DNA from: an uncultured Eubacteriales bacterium
GTDB lineage: Bacteria; Bacillota; Clostridia; Oscillospirales; Oscillospiraceae
NCBI GenBank assembly: GCA_900556935.1
Contig: USQL01000004.1
Coordinates: forward strand, 1 to 42,371
Reading direction: 5' to 3'
Length of the DNA stretch: 42,371 nucleotides
The notes under the pieces are model-generated. The model saw nothing but the letters and a program-made list of their open reading frames with translations, was not told where the DNA came from and ran no database searches. The stretch's first letter is position 1. Every line of letters begins with the position of its first letter. The position numbers and the translations under genes were made by a program. Shown one piece after another: positions 30,803 through 40,049 of this stretch.

Positions 30803-32479
30803 ATGGCATTCAAAACCGACATCGAAATCGCGCAGGAAACCGTCATGGAGCCCATTACCGAGATTGCAAAAATCGCCGGTGTGGACGAGAAGTATCTGGA
30901 GCAGTACGGCAAGTACAAGGCCAAGGTAGACTACCAGATCCTCAAAGACAAGGCCGATAAGCCCAACGGCAAGCTGATTCTGGTCACCGCCATCAACCCC
31001 ACCCCCGCCGGTGAAGGCAAGACCACTACCACCGTCGGTCTGGCCGACGGCATGCGCAAGCTGAACAAGAACGTGCTGGTGGCCCTCCGGGAGCCCTCTC
31101 TGGGCCCTGTGTTCGGCGTAAAGGGCGGCGCGGCCGGCGGCGGCTACGCTCAGGTCGTCCCCATGGAGGATATCAACCTGCACTTTACCGGTGACTTCCA
31201 CGCCATCGGCGCTGCCAATAACCTGCTGGCCGCCATGCTGGATAACCACATTTACCAGGGCAACCGCCTGGGTATCGACCCCCGCCAGATTGTATGGCGC
31301 CGTTGCGTGGACATGAACGACCGTCAGCTCCGCTTCGTGGTGGACGGTCTGGGCGGCAAGGCCAACGGCACCCCCCGTGAGGACGGCTACGATATCACCG
31401 TTGCCTCCGAGGTCATGGCCGTTCTGTGCCTGGCTTCCGACATTAACGATTTGAAGGCCCGCCTGGCCCGCCTGGTGGTCGCCTACACCTACGACGGCAA
31501 GCCCGTCACCGCTGGTGACCTGAACGCCCAGGGTGCTATGGCTGCCCTGCTGAAGGACGCTCTGAAGCCCAACCTGGTTCAGACCCTGGAGCACACCCCC
31601 GCGTTTGTCCACGGCGGTCCCTTTGCCAACATCGCCCACGGCTGCAACTCCGTCACCGCTACCAAGATTGCCCTGAAGCTGTCTGACTACACCATCACCG
31701 AGGCCGGCTTCGGCGCGGACCTGGGCGCTGAGAAGTTCCTGGACATCAAGTGCCGTATGGCGGGCCTGAAGCCCAGCTGCGTGGTGCTGGTTGCCACCGT
31801 CCGGGCCCTGAAGTACAACGGCGGTGTTCCCAAGAACGAGACCGGCAAGGAGAATCTGGAGGCCCTGGAAAAGGGTCTGCCCAACCTGCTGAAGCACGTT
31901 TCCAACATCACCCAGGTTTACAAGCTGCCCTGCGTAGTCGCCATCAACCGCTTCCCCCAGGATACCGAGGCCGAGCTGAAGCTGGTTGAGGATAAGTGCA
32001 AGGAGCTGGGTGTCAACGTTGCCCTGTCCGAGGTTTGGGGCAAGGGCGGCGAAGGCGGCATCGAGCTTGCCAAGGAAGTCATCCGTCTGTGCGAGGAGCC
32101 CAATGACTTCACCTTCGCTTACGATGTCAACGAGCCTATCAAGGACAAGATTAAGGCCATCGTCACCAAGGTCTACGGCGGCAAGGACGTAATCTTCACC
32201 GCCAACGCCGAGAAGCAGATCAAGACGCTTACCGAGCTGGGCTACGACAAGATGCCCATCTGCATGGCCAAGACCCAGTACTCCCTGTCCGATGACCCCA
32301 CCCTGCTGGGTGCGCCCACCGGCTTTACCGTAACCGTCCGGAACATCAAGGTTTCCGCCGGTGCCGGCTTCCTGGTTGCCCTGACCGGCGACATCATGAC
32401 CATGCCCGGTCTGCCCAAGGTCCCCGCCGCCGAGCGCATCGACGTGGACGAGGACGGCAAGATTTCCGGCCTGTTCTAA
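30803..32479 (+). CDS. fhs: Formate-tetrahydrofolate ligase
   Basis: Fhs uses ATP to join formate to tetrahydrofolate, giving 10-formyl-THF, the entry step of the Wood-Ljungdahl methyl branch. The 558-residue product has the usual length. It shows the P-loop-like TPAGEGKTTTTVGL near residue 70, REPSLGPVFGVKGGAAGGGYAQV near 94, FTGDFHAI, NNLLAAMLDNH, GFGADLGAEKF, and the PGLPKVPAAERID end. AAGGAG precedes ATG 30803; an open frame three codons upstream is not needed. Strong codon bias suggests high expression. fchA, folD and the formate channel follow on the same strand after a terminator hairpin. Confidence 0.95.
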   Translation: MAFKTDIEIAQETVMEPITEIAKIAGVDEKYLEQYGKYKAKVDYQILKDKADKPNGKLILVTAINPTPAGEGKTTTTVGLADGMRKLNKNVLVALREPSLGPVFGVKGGAAGGGYAQVVPMEDINLHFTGDFHAIGAANNLLAAMLDNHIYQGNRLGIDPRQIVWRRCVDMNDRQLRFVVDGLGGKANGTPREDGYDITVASEVMAVLCLASDINDLKARLARLVVAYTYDGKPVTAGDLNAQGAMAALLKDALKPNLVQTLEHTPAFVHGGPFANIAHGCNSVTATKIALKLSDYTITEAGFGADLGAEKFLDIKCRMAGLKPSCVVLVATVRALKYNGGVPKNETGKENLEALEKGLPNLLKHVSNITQVYKLPCVVAINRFPQDTEAELKLVEDKCKELGVNVALSEVWGKGGEGGIELAKEVIRLCEEPNDFTFAYDVNEPIKDKIKAIVTKVYGGKDVIFTANAEKQIKTLTELGYDKMPICMAKTQYSLSDDPTLLGAPTGFTVTVRNIKVSAGAGFLVALTGDIMTMPGLPKVPAAERIDVDEDGKISGLF

Positions 32480-32488
32480 AACCTTTTT

Positions 32489-32525
32489 ACGCGCAGGCGG
32501 CCTGTCGCCGTCTGCGCGTTTGTCT
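32489..32525 (+). terminator. Terminator/attenuator between fhs and fchA
   Basis: A 13-bp stem with one G-U pair (32489-32501 with 32507-32519) is followed by TTTGTCTG. No clear new promoter is seen before fchA, so some read-through is likely and fhs would be made in excess. Confidence 0.7.
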
Positions 32526-32555
32526 GCTTATTGATTTGTAAAGGAGATACACCCT

Positions 32556-33176
32556 ATGGATATGACGATGGAATCCTGCCGGAAGTTTGTGGAGGTCCTG
32601 GCCTCCGATGCCCCCGCCCCCGGCGGCGGCGGTGCGGCCGCTCTGGTGGGTGCCATTGGCACCGCTCTGGGCAACATGGTTGGCTCCCTCACCGTGGGCA
32701 AGAAGAAATATGCCGACGTGCAGGAGGAAATTCTGGACCTGAAAGCCAAGTGCGATGCCCTGCAAACGGAGCTTCTTGACCAGGTAGAGGCCGACGACAA
32801 GGGCTTTGTCCCCCTGGCCAAGGCCTATGGCATTCCCAAGGACGACCCCAACCGGGACGCGGTTCTGGAGGATGCCACCGTGACCGCCTGTGCCGTGCCC
32901 ATGCACATCATGGAGCTGAGCTGCCAGGCCATCGAATACATCTCTGTCTTCGCCGCCAAGGGCAGCCGTCTGGCCGTGTCCGACGCGGGCTGTGCCGCCG
33001 TGTGCTGCAAGGCCGCCCTGCAGGCCGCCTCCCTGAACGTGTTTATCAACACCAAGAGCCTCAAAAACCGGGACACCGCGGAGGGCCTCAACACCAAGGC
33101 AAACGAAATGCTTGCAAAGTATGTCCCCATGGCGGACGAAATTTTCAATTCTGTCAAGGCCCTGTTCGGCCAGTAA
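32556..33176 (+). CDS. fchA: Methenyl-tetrahydrofolate cyclohydrolase (FchA)
   Basis: FchA converts 10-formyl-THF to 5,10-methenyl-THF. The 206-residue product is the stand-alone version of the FTCD cyclodeaminase-like domain: LASDAPAPGGGGAAALVGAIGTAL near residue 16, TVGKKKYADV near 46, and LSCQAIEYISVFAAKGSRLAVSDAGCAA near 122 match the family. Length is typical. AAAGGAG precedes the ATG. It sits between fhs and folD, the order of the reactions. Confidence 0.92.
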   Translation: MDMTMESCRKFVEVLASDAPAPGGGGAAALVGAIGTALGNMVGSLTVGKKKYADVQEEILDLKAKCDALQTELLDQVEADDKGFVPLAKAYGIPKDDPNRDAVLEDATVTACAVPMHIMELSCQAIEYISVFAAKGSRLAVSDAGCAAVCCKAALQAASLNVFINTKSLKNRDTAEGLNTKANEMLAKYVPMADEIFNSVKALFGQ

Positions 33177-33197
33177 GAAATTAGGAGGAAATAAGTT

Positions 33198-34076
33198 ATG
33201 GCAAAGCTGCTGCTGGGCAAGGAAGTTACCGATGCCCTGAACGCCAATCTGCAAGCCCGTACCGCCGCTCTGCGGGAAAAGGGCATCGCCCCCACCCTGG
33301 GCATCATCCGTGTGGGTGCCAATCCCAGCGATTTGAGCTACGAAAAGGGCGCTTTGAAGCGCGCCGAGCTGGTGGGCGTGGAGGTCAAGAAATTTGAGCT
33401 GCCGGAGGATGCCACCAAGGAGCAGGTCCTCGCCGTCATCGACCAGGTTAACGCCGACGATTCCATCCACGGCGTGCTGATGTTCCGGCCTCTGCCCAAG
33501 CACCTGAAGGCCGACCAGAACGAGATCTGCAACCGTCTGGACCCCAAGAAGGACGTAGACTGCATGACCCATATGTCCAACGCCGGTGTGTTCGAGGGTC
33601 TGGACCTGGGCTACGCCCCCTGCACCCCCGCCGCCTGCATGGAAATTCTGGACTACTACGGCATTGACTGCAAGGGCAAGAACGCCGTGGTCATCGGCCG
33701 GAGCCTGGTGGTAGGCAAGCCCGCCGCTATGATGCTCATGGGCAAGAACGCCACCGTCACCGTCTGCCACACCAAGACCGTAAACACCGCTGAAATCTGC
33801 AAGAACGCGGATATCATCGTCTCTGCCGCCGGTGTGCTGAACTCCCTGACCAAGGACTATGTCCGTCCCGGCCAGGTGGTCATTGACGTTTCCATCAACT
33901 GGGATGCCAACAAGCCCAATGCCAAGGGCGGTCTGGGCGGCATCGCCGGTGACGCGAAGTTCGACGAGGTAGAGCCCATTGTGGATGCCATCACCCCCGT
34001 CCCCGGCGGTGTGGGCAGTGTCACTACCTCCGTACTGATGAAGCACGTTGTGGAGGCCGCCGAAAAGCGCCTGTAA
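33198..34076 (+). CDS. folD: Methylene-THF dehydrogenase / methenyl-THF cyclohydrolase
   Basis: FolD interconverts 10-formyl-, methenyl- and methylene-THF using NAD(P). The 292-residue product has the active-site Y48 and K54 in SYEKGALKRAE, equivalent by alignment to Y50 and K56 of the E. coli enzyme. It also has DPKKDVDCM near 115, the nucleotide-binding VIGRSLVVGKPAAMML near 160, and the TPVPGGVGSVTTSVLM signature near 266. TTAGGAGG precedes the ATG, 21 nt after fchA. Because FchA is also present, FolD may work mainly as the dehydrogenase in this organism. Confidence 0.94.
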   Translation: MAKLLLGKEVTDALNANLQARTAALREKGIAPTLGIIRVGANPSDLSYEKGALKRAELVGVEVKKFELPEDATKEQVLAVIDQVNADDSIHGVLMFRPLPKHLKADQNEICNRLDPKKDVDCMTHMSNAGVFEGLDLGYAPCTPAACMEILDYYGIDCKGKNAVVIGRSLVVGKPAAMMLMGKNATVTVCHTKTVNTAEICKNADIIVSAAGVLNSLTKDYVRPGQVVIDVSINWDANKPNAKGGLGGIAGDAKFDEVEPIVDAITPVPGGVGSVTTSVLMKHVVEAAEKRL

Positions 34077-34094
34077 GAAAGAGTGGTGTTTGGT

Positions 34095-34907
34095 ATGAAT
34101 CTGTTTACCATGGCTGAAGCCGTCAACTACTATTCCACAGCCGGTGCGGGAAAGACCAAGCTGCCGTTTTTCAAAATGCTGGTGCTGGGTATTCTGGCTG
34201 GCTTCTTAATCGGCGTTCCCTCCGTGGTCACCAATATGGCCACCTATACGGTGGTGGGAAATTCCACCGTCCGGATGATCTCCGGCATTCTCTTCGCCTT
34301 CGGTCTCGGCACGGTGATTCTCACCGGTGCGGAGCTCTTTACCGGCAACACCCTGATTTTCATCTCCGTGCTGGATAAAAAAGCGACTGTTGCCGGGATG
34401 CTCCGGAACTGGGCGGTGGTGTACATCGGCAACTTCCTGGGCTCCATGTTTTTTAGCTTCGTCTGTGCCCGTTTTGGCTGGCTGAACGCCGCCAACGGGG
34501 ACACGGCAAACGCCTTGGCCGTTTTCTCCATGAAGGTCGCCCAGGGCAAGATGACCATGCCCTTCCAGAACGCCTTCTTCATGGGCGTGCTGTGCAACAT
34601 TCTGGTGACTCTGGGCGTTCTCATGAGCCTTGCGGGGAAGGACGGTGCCAGCCGGGTGCTGGGTGCCTGGATTCCCGTGTGCTTCTTCGTCACCTGCGGC
34701 TTTAACCACTCCATTGCCGACATGACCTACTGTATGCTGGGCCTGTTCGGCAAGCAGTTCTACGCCGAGGGTGCCGCCTTCGAGGCCCTGAGCTGGGGCC
34801 GGTACTTCACCGGCAACCTGATTCCCGTCACCCTGGGCAACATCGTCGGCGGCTGCGCCGTCGCCCTGCTCATGTGGTACTGCTACGTCCGCAAGCCCAA
34901 GGCTTAA
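34095..34907 (+). CDS. Formate/nitrite channel (FocA/FdhC family)
   Basis: The 270-residue product belongs to the formate/nitrite transporter family, pentameric channels with six membrane helices per subunit. Hydrophobic segments alternate with the family's GAELFTGNTLIF near residue 79 and VTCGFNHSIADMTY near 199. Next to fhs, fchA and folD it most likely moves formate into or out of the cell to feed or drain the one-carbon pathway. The ATG at 34095 is chosen as start; a GTG 12 nt earlier is also open and the ribosome binding site (AAAGAG) is weak. It ends the operon 13 nt before a strong terminator. Confidence 0.88.
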   Translation: MNLFTMAEAVNYYSTAGAGKTKLPFFKMLVLGILAGFLIGVPSVVTNMATYTVVGNSTVRMISGILFAFGLGTVILTGAELFTGNTLIFISVLDKKATVAGMLRNWAVVYIGNFLGSMFFSFVCARFGWLNAANGDTANALAVFSMKVAQGKMTMPFQNAFFMGVLCNILVTLGVLMSLAGKDGASRVLGAWIPVCFFVTCGFNHSIADMTYCMLGLFGKQFYAEGAAFEALSWGRYFTGNLIPVTLGNIVGGCAVALLMWYCYVRKPKA

Positions 34908-34920
34908 ATATTCCCCCTCA

Positions 34921-34948
34921 GCAGAGGCCCCCGGGCCTCTGCTTTTTT
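34921..34948 (+). terminator. Terminator of the fhs operon
   Basis: A 9-bp stem GCAGAGGCC/GGCCTCTGC with a 4-nt loop is followed by TTTTTT, a classic intrinsic terminator. Confidence 0.9.
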
Positions 34949-34954
34949 GCTTCA

Positions 34955-34983
34955 TTGACAATCTTCCCCTTTCCCCCTATAAT
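34955..34983 (+). promoter_or_regulatory. Promoter of the DUF1576 gene
   Basis: TTGACA, a 17-base spacer and TATAAT form a perfect consensus promoter 30 nt before the start codon. Confidence 0.75.
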
Positions 34984-35012
34984 AAAATAAGCATCACATT
35001 GGGGGAAAGAAC

Positions 35013-36362
35013 ATGAAAAAGATCAAAGGCCTTCCGGAAAGCAGCTTTCTGAAGCTGTTCCTGTTTCTCTTCGGCTGCGCGTTTCTGCTGGCCGCGGTGG
35101 TGGTTCCGGACCGGGCGCATATTTTTCTGGGGATGGAGCAGATTCTCAGCCAGCCCTGCAAGGTGCCCACCAACTATTTTGCCGTGGGCGGCTTCAGCGC
35201 CACCTTCTTCAATATGGGTCTGGTGTGCCTGATGTGCCTGGGGCTGTACGTGGTTTTCAAGGCGGAGCTCAATAATACCGCCACTTTGGCCGTAATCCTC
35301 ACCACAGGCTTCGGCTCCTGGGGCATCCATATCCAGAACATCTGGCCCACCATCTGGGGCACCATGCTCTACTGCCGGGTGCACCAAAAGCCCATGAAGA
35401 ACTATGTCTCCGCCATGCTGTTCACCACCGGCATCGCCCCCCTGATTACGGACCTGCTCATCCGCCACCCCTTTGATACCGTCATGGGCCACAGTGCCCG
35501 GGGGCTTCTCATGGCCGTGGTGGTGGGCATGGTCAGCGGCTTCTTTGTGCCCGCGGGGCTGAGCCACGCCCCCAACGTCCACAAGGGCTATAACCTGTAC
35601 AACGCCGCCCTTCCTGTGGGCATGGCTGCCTTTATGCTCCAGGCCATTCTCTTCAACACCATGGGCATTGAGCTGCCCAGCGCGCCCCCCGCCGCCACCT
35701 TAAAAATCGCCTCCCATATCACCGCCAATACCTTCTGCGGCATTCTCTTCGGCCTGGCCATTCTGGCCGCCCTGGCCATGGGCTGCAGCCCGAAAAAATA
35801 CTGGACCTTCATCTCCAGCCGGAAGCGCACCCCCAGCGTCACCGGTCTGTACGGAAACGACGTATTTCTCATGAACTTCGGTGTCTTTGGCCTGTTCATC
35901 CTGGGCTACTACAATCTGGTGGGAGCCACCTTCAACGGAGCCACCTTCGGGGTGATGTTCTGTATGCTCTCCACCTGCAATTCCGGCTCCCACCCCTTAA
36001 ACGCCTTGCCCATGCTCTTGGGCTATGTGGCCGCCTCCACAGTGACGGAGCACATTTCTTGCCTTGCCGGGGGGAATTTTACCTATGTCATCAACGCCCA
36101 GTCCATCCTCATCGGTGCCTGCTATTCCAACGGTATGACCCCGATTGTTGACAAATACGGCCCGGTGCTGGGCTTTGTCGCGGGTGTCCTCCACTTTCTG
36201 CTGGTCACCTCCGTCCCCCTGCTCCACGGCGGCTACTGCCTGTATAACGGCGGCCTCACCGCGGCCTTCATCTGCCTGATGCTCATGCCCACCGCCGAGG
36301 AGCTGATCCCCACCCGGGAACAGCGGCGGCTGAAGCGGGCACAGAAAAAATCCAAGGTATAA
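35013..36362 (+). CDS. DUF1576 integral membrane protein
   Basis: The 449-residue product has ten or more hydrophobic segments and appears to be built from two related halves. NYFAVGGFSATFFNMGLVCL near residue 53 resembles NLVGATFNGATFGVMFCML near 305. This fits the DUF1576 family of bacterial membrane proteins, whose function is not known; a transport role is plausible. A short basic tail ends the protein. GGGGGAAAG serves as ribosome binding site. It has its own promoter and is followed by a bidirectional terminator, so it is a single-gene unit. No metabolic link to the folate genes is evident. Confidence 0.78.
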   Translation: MKKIKGLPESSFLKLFLFLFGCAFLLAAVVVPDRAHIFLGMEQILSQPCKVPTNYFAVGGFSATFFNMGLVCLMCLGLYVVFKAELNNTATLAVILTTGFGSWGIHIQNIWPTIWGTMLYCRVHQKPMKNYVSAMLFTTGIAPLITDLLIRHPFDTVMGHSARGLLMAVVVGMVSGFFVPAGLSHAPNVHKGYNLYNAALPVGMAAFMLQAILFNTMGIELPSAPPAATLKIASHITANTFCGILFGLAILAALAMGCSPKKYWTFISSRKRTPSVTGLYGNDVFLMNFGVFGLFILGYYNLVGATFNGATFGVMFCMLSTCNSGSHPLNALPMLLGYVAASTVTEHISCLAGGNFTYVINAQSILIGACYSNGMTPIVDKYGPVLGFVAGVLHFLLVTSVPLLHGGYCLYNGGLTAAFICLMLMPTAEELIPTREQRRLKRAQKKSKV

Positions 36363-36387
36363 AACAGGAAAACGCTTCAATAGAATT

Positions 36388-36446
36388 TGTCATTGCAAGC
36401 CAGTCCGCTTAACTGGTGTGGTACCCCAATGGTATTTTCTTCGGGC
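36388..36446. repeat. Dispersed repeat related to the 15622-15795 element
   Basis: TGTCATTGCAAGCCAGTCCG and the following ACTGGTGTGG closely match 15642-15671 of the palindromic element. The CAATCCCCCGGATTTT that directly follows there is found here after an extra stretch of about 24 nt, inside the terminator at 36447-36483. No gene is present. Confidence 0.65.
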
Positions 36447-36483
36447 ACAATCCCCCGGATTTTACTTCTATCCGGGGGATTGT
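36447..36483. terminator. Bidirectional hairpin between convergent genes
   Basis: A perfect 14-bp inverted repeat ACAATCCCCCGGAT/ATCCGGGGGATTGT with a 9-nt loop lies between the DUF1576 gene and the convergent ABC transporter. CTTTTGG follows on the plus strand. The hairpin overlaps the dispersed repeat family. Confidence 0.7.
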
Positions 36484-36526
36484 CTTTTGGCGTTCTCCAG
36501 CCATTGCAGCAGCATCTTATTCCGTT

Positions 36527-38254
36527 TTACAGCGTCCAATTCTGGCCGGCGGTCTGCAGGTCCACCATGTGGGCGTACAGGCCCCTTTTTTCGTACAGCG
36601 CCTCCGGGGACCCCTGTTCGGCAACAACCCCGTCGGACAGCACCACAATCTTGTCCGCCCCCGCCACGGTACGCATCCGGTGGGCAATGAGCAATACGGT
36701 CTTGTTTCGAATCAGCCGGGACAGCGCCGTCTGAATAAGGGTTTCGTTTTCCACATCCAGACTGGCCGTGGCCTCGTCCAGCAGGATAATGGGGGCATCC
36801 TTTAAAAACGCCCGGGCAATGGAGATTCTCTGCCGTTCTCCGCCGGAAAGGGCACAGCCGTTTTCTCCGATGGCCGTATTCCATTTGTCGGGCAGCCTTT
36901 CCGCAAACTCGTCGCAGTTAGCGAGTCTTGCCGCCGCCAAAACCTCCTCATCCGTAGCATCCTTCCGGCCCAGGCGGATATTTTCCAGGATGGTGTTGTC
37001 GAAAAGGGTCACGTCCTGGAACACGATGGAATAAAGGCTCATCAGCTTTTCCGGGTCGATTTGGGAGATATCCATGCCGCCGACGGTGACGCGTCCCTTC
37101 TGATAGTCCCAGAACCGGGCCGCCAGCCGGGAAACGGTGGTTTTTCCGCCGCCGGAGGGGCCGACCAGTGCGGTGACCTCTCCCTGTTTGGCGGTGAAGG
37201 ACACATCCTTCAAAACCGTCTCTCCGGAATTGTAGGAAAAGCCCACACGGTCAAAGACAATGTCATAGCCTTTGTTGGTAAGGGTCTCGCTGCCGGTCTG
37301 AATGGGGTATTCCAGGATTTCATTCATCCGGGCCACGTTGGTGCGCATAGCAATCACCGCCGCCAGATTCTGCAGCGCCCCCTGCATGGGGTCATACAGC
37401 CGGGAGGCCACCATCAAAAACAGAAACAGGGTTAAAACATTGATTTTTCCCGCAATCAGCAGCGAACCTCCGGTCAGGGCCACAGTCGCAATCCCCAGCT
37501 TCAGCACCATTCCGGCGGAGGTGACAAACACGGCATTGGTAAGCTCCGCGGAAATCGTCTGCTTCTCCACGGCGCGGATTTTCTCCTCCAGCCCGGAAAG
37601 ATACCCCTTCTCTGCGTTGTTGGCCTTCAGGTCCCGGAGGGCTTCAATATACTCCTGAATGCCGTCGGCACAGGCCATTTTCGCCGCCATGGTTTTGGCC
37701 TGCACCCGGTCCTGGACCCGATAGCTGCCCAGCAGAATCCCGATGGACACGGGAATCACCCACAGCGCCGCCAGGGCCATCCGCCAGTCAAAAAGGAACA
37801 GGCTCAGGGCAATCAGCACCGTGGAAATCAGAGAGCCAAACAGCCCGGGGATAAAATGGGAGCAGGTCTTTTCCAGCACCTCGCAGTCCGCCATAATGGT
37901 GCTGGTCAAGTCGGCCAGGTCCCGCTTGCCAAAAAAGGACAGGGGCAGCTTGCGCAGCCGTTCCGCCAGGCTCAGCCGTCGGATTCCGCTTTCTTTGTAG
38001 GTGGAAAAGTAGGTGCTGTTGTACTGAAACCAGGTGGTAAGCAAAATCAGCAGGAAGCACGCCACACAGCCCCCCAAATAAAAGCCGCCCCGTCCGTCCA
38101 TGGAGCCCGCCATCAAATCCCGAACCAGGAAGTATAGTAGGCTTGTCGGCAGCATAAAGGCGATGTTTTGCAGTGCGCAGGCCAGCACGCCCTTGATTAA
38201 GCCCCGAGCCCCCTCCGGGGAGCTTGCGGTGGCTTTTTGAATTTTTTCAATCAT
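36527..38254 (-). CDS. ABC half-transporter (permease-ATPase fusion), second of a pair
   Basis: The 575-residue product has a six-helix membrane domain (about 1-310) followed by an ATPase domain with Walker A GPSGGGKTT, the signature LSGGERQRISIARA and Walker B IILLDEATASLD. It starts 3 nt after the stop of a similar gene, so the two should form a heterodimer. Exporter-fold pairs of this kind next to an AraC regulator are found among siderophore importers (YbtP/YbtQ, IrtA/IrtB) as well as exporters. The accompanying lipoprotein and operator-like palindromes lean towards metal or siderophore handling, which is an inference. Confidence 0.85.
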   Translation of the reverse strand: MIEKIQKATASSPEGARGLIKGVLACALQNIAFMLPTSLLYFLVRDLMAGSMDGRGGFYLGGCVACFLLILLTTWFQYNSTYFSTYKESGIRRLSLAERLRKLPLSFFGKRDLADLTSTIMADCEVLEKTCSHFIPGLFGSLISTVLIALSLFLFDWRMALAALWVIPVSIGILLGSYRVQDRVQAKTMAAKMACADGIQEYIEALRDLKANNAEKGYLSGLEEKIRAVEKQTISAELTNAVFVTSAGMVLKLGIATVALTGGSLLIAGKINVLTLFLFLMVASRLYDPMQGALQNLAAVIAMRTNVARMNEILEYPIQTGSETLTNKGYDIVFDRVGFSYNSGETVLKDVSFTAKQGEVTALVGPSGGGKTTVSRLAARFWDYQKGRVTVGGMDISQIDPEKLMSLYSIVFQDVTLFDNTILENIRLGRKDATDEEVLAAARLANCDEFAERLPDKWNTAIGENGCALSGGERQRISIARAFLKDAPIILLDEATASLDVENETLIQTALSRLIRNKTVLLIAHRMRTVAGADKIVVLSDGVVAEQGSPEALYEKRGLYAHMVDLQTAGQNWTL

Positions 38255-38257
38255 GGC

Positions 38258-40027
38258 TTATCCCTCCTTCGCGACTTTCCACTCCACAGACGACTGATAG
38301 TCCTGCCACATCCTGGCAAATACGCCCTTTTGGGCACAGAGTGCCTCCTTGGTGCCGGATTCCGTGATTTGGCCGTTTTCCACCACATAGATGCGGTCCG
38401 CATGCTCCACCGTGGTTAGCCGGTGGGCAATCATAATCACGGTCTTCCCCCTGGAAAGCGCCCCCAGCGCCGCCTGGATCTTTGCCTCGTTATCGGGGTC
38501 CGCAAAGGCCGTGGCCTCGTCCAGAATCAGAATGGGCGCGTTTTTCAGCATCGCCCGGGCAATGGCAATTCGCTGCTGCTCTCCGCCGGAGAGATAAACG
38601 CCCCGGCTTCCAATCACCGTGTGCAGCCCCTCCGGGAATTTTTCGATAATATCCATGCACTGGGCACCTTGCAGCGCCGCCAGGACCTCTTCCTCCGTGG
38701 CATCCGGCTTTCCCAGCCGCACATTGTCCAGGATGCTGCCTTTGAGCAGGCGGCTGTTCTGGAACACAAAGGACGCCGTGTCCATGAGCACATCCTTGGG
38801 AATCTCCCGCACATCCACGCCGCCAATGGAGATGCTGCCGCCCTGCACGTCAAAGAACCGACAAACAAGGCTTGCCAGAGTGGATTTTCCCCCGCCGGAG
38901 GGCCCCACCAGGGCCACGGTCTGCCCCGGCTGAATCTCCATGGAAACGCCCCGGATGACCTCGTTCTTCCCGTCGTAGGAAAAACGCACGTCCCGCAATC
39001 CGACAGAGCTGTCTTTAGGCCGCGCACCGGCCTTACCCTCCGGCACTGGAGCAGCCTCCAGCACCGAATCGATTCGGCTCAGGGCATCCGCAACCACCAT
39101 TTTGTTCTCGCTCATATACATGATTTTGGTCAGCGTCAGGGAAATCACAGGGGTAATGATGATATAGAACAGCAGATTCAGCAAAAACTCCGGCGTGACC
39201 CCGTTCCGGGTGAAGAGGAACGCCCCCGCAATGAGGAAGGCAAACACGCCGTTGATGGCCGCCGTGTAGAACAGCATCGGCACCCGAAGCTCCTCCGTAT
39301 AGGCGATGACCCATTTTTCGTACTCGTCAATGGTGGCCTTGAATTTCTTGAAGGAAAACACGGACTGGCCAAAGGTCTTCACCACAGGAATGCCTCGGAC
39401 ATATTCCACCGCCTCTCCGGACATGGCGGCCAGAGCGTTTCCGTACTGGCGCATTTTCTCCGCCATCCGCTTTCCGGTCATGGTTGCCATAATGGCAAAG
39501 GCCAGGAATACAGGCACCAGGCTCAGAAGTCCCAGTCGCCAGTCAAATACAAACAGCAGCACGATAAGCCCCACGGGGGTTGCCATGGCGCTGTACTGGT
39601 CCGGCAGCTGGTGGGCAAGATAGGCTTCCGCCGCCCCGGTGCTCTCCTCGATGATTTTCCGCAGCTTGCCGCTGCCAAAGGACTCCGTAAAGCCCAGAGG
39701 AAGCCTGCTCAGGTGCTCCGTAACCGCCAGGCGCAGATTGGTAGCGACCCGGAACGCCGACAGATGGGAGCAAAGCAGCGCACACACATAGACGGCGTAG
39801 CTTAGAACCGCAAACAGCACCGCCATCCAGCCGTAATGGGGAATATTCAACGCCCGGGAATACTCCGGCGCAACGGCCAGCACGTCCCGCAGAATCCTCC
39901 AGATATAGAGCAGCGGCACCAGCGCCAGCAGCGCGCTGACGGCCGCCAGCACCCAGGAAGCATAGGTAAAAAACCGATGCCCCCCGGCGTAGCCCATCAA
40001 TCGCGAAAAATCAGATTGTTTTTTCAT
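38258..40027 (-). CDS. ABC half-transporter (permease-ATPase fusion), first of a pair
   Basis: The 589-residue product is the partner of the next gene: a membrane domain (about 1-320, with LPLGFTESFGSGKLRKIIEE in the first coupling region) and an ATPase domain with Walker A GPSGGGKST, the signature LSGGEQQRIAIARAM and Walker B ILILDEATAFADPDNE. The ATG at 40027 follows AGGAAGGTGA; the longer open frame upstream reads through a terminator hairpin and is rejected as the start. It is 70 nt after the lipoprotein gene. The substrate is unknown; heterodimeric YbtP/YbtQ-like siderophore uptake or peptide/drug export are the main possibilities. Confidence 0.86.
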   Translation of the reverse strand: MKKQSDFSRLMGYAGGHRFFTYASWVLAAVSALLALVPLLYIWRILRDVLAVAPEYSRALNIPHYGWMAVLFAVLSYAVYVCALLCSHLSAFRVATNLRLAVTEHLSRLPLGFTESFGSGKLRKIIEESTGAAEAYLAHQLPDQYSAMATPVGLIVLLFVFDWRLGLLSLVPVFLAFAIMATMTGKRMAEKMRQYGNALAAMSGEAVEYVRGIPVVKTFGQSVFSFKKFKATIDEYEKWVIAYTEELRVPMLFYTAAINGVFAFLIAGAFLFTRNGVTPEFLLNLLFYIIITPVISLTLTKIMYMSENKMVVADALSRIDSVLEAAPVPEGKAGARPKDSSVGLRDVRFSYDGKNEVIRGVSMEIQPGQTVALVGPSGGGKSTLASLVCRFFDVQGGSISIGGVDVREIPKDVLMDTASFVFQNSRLLKGSILDNVRLGKPDATEEEVLAALQGAQCMDIIEKFPEGLHTVIGSRGVYLSGGEQQRIAIARAMLKNAPILILDEATAFADPDNEAKIQAALGALSRGKTVIMIAHRLTTVEHADRIYVVENGQITESGTKEALCAQKGVFARMWQDYQSSVEWKVAKEG

Positions 40028-40049
40028 AAAAATCACCTTCCTGAATGAG

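Noticed and set aside
30776..34046. Long minus-strand frames (373 and 519 codons) opposite fhs, fchA and folD
   Set aside because: The plus-strand genes are unmistakable. The antisense frames have glycine/valine/histidine-rich shadow composition and cross gene boundaries.
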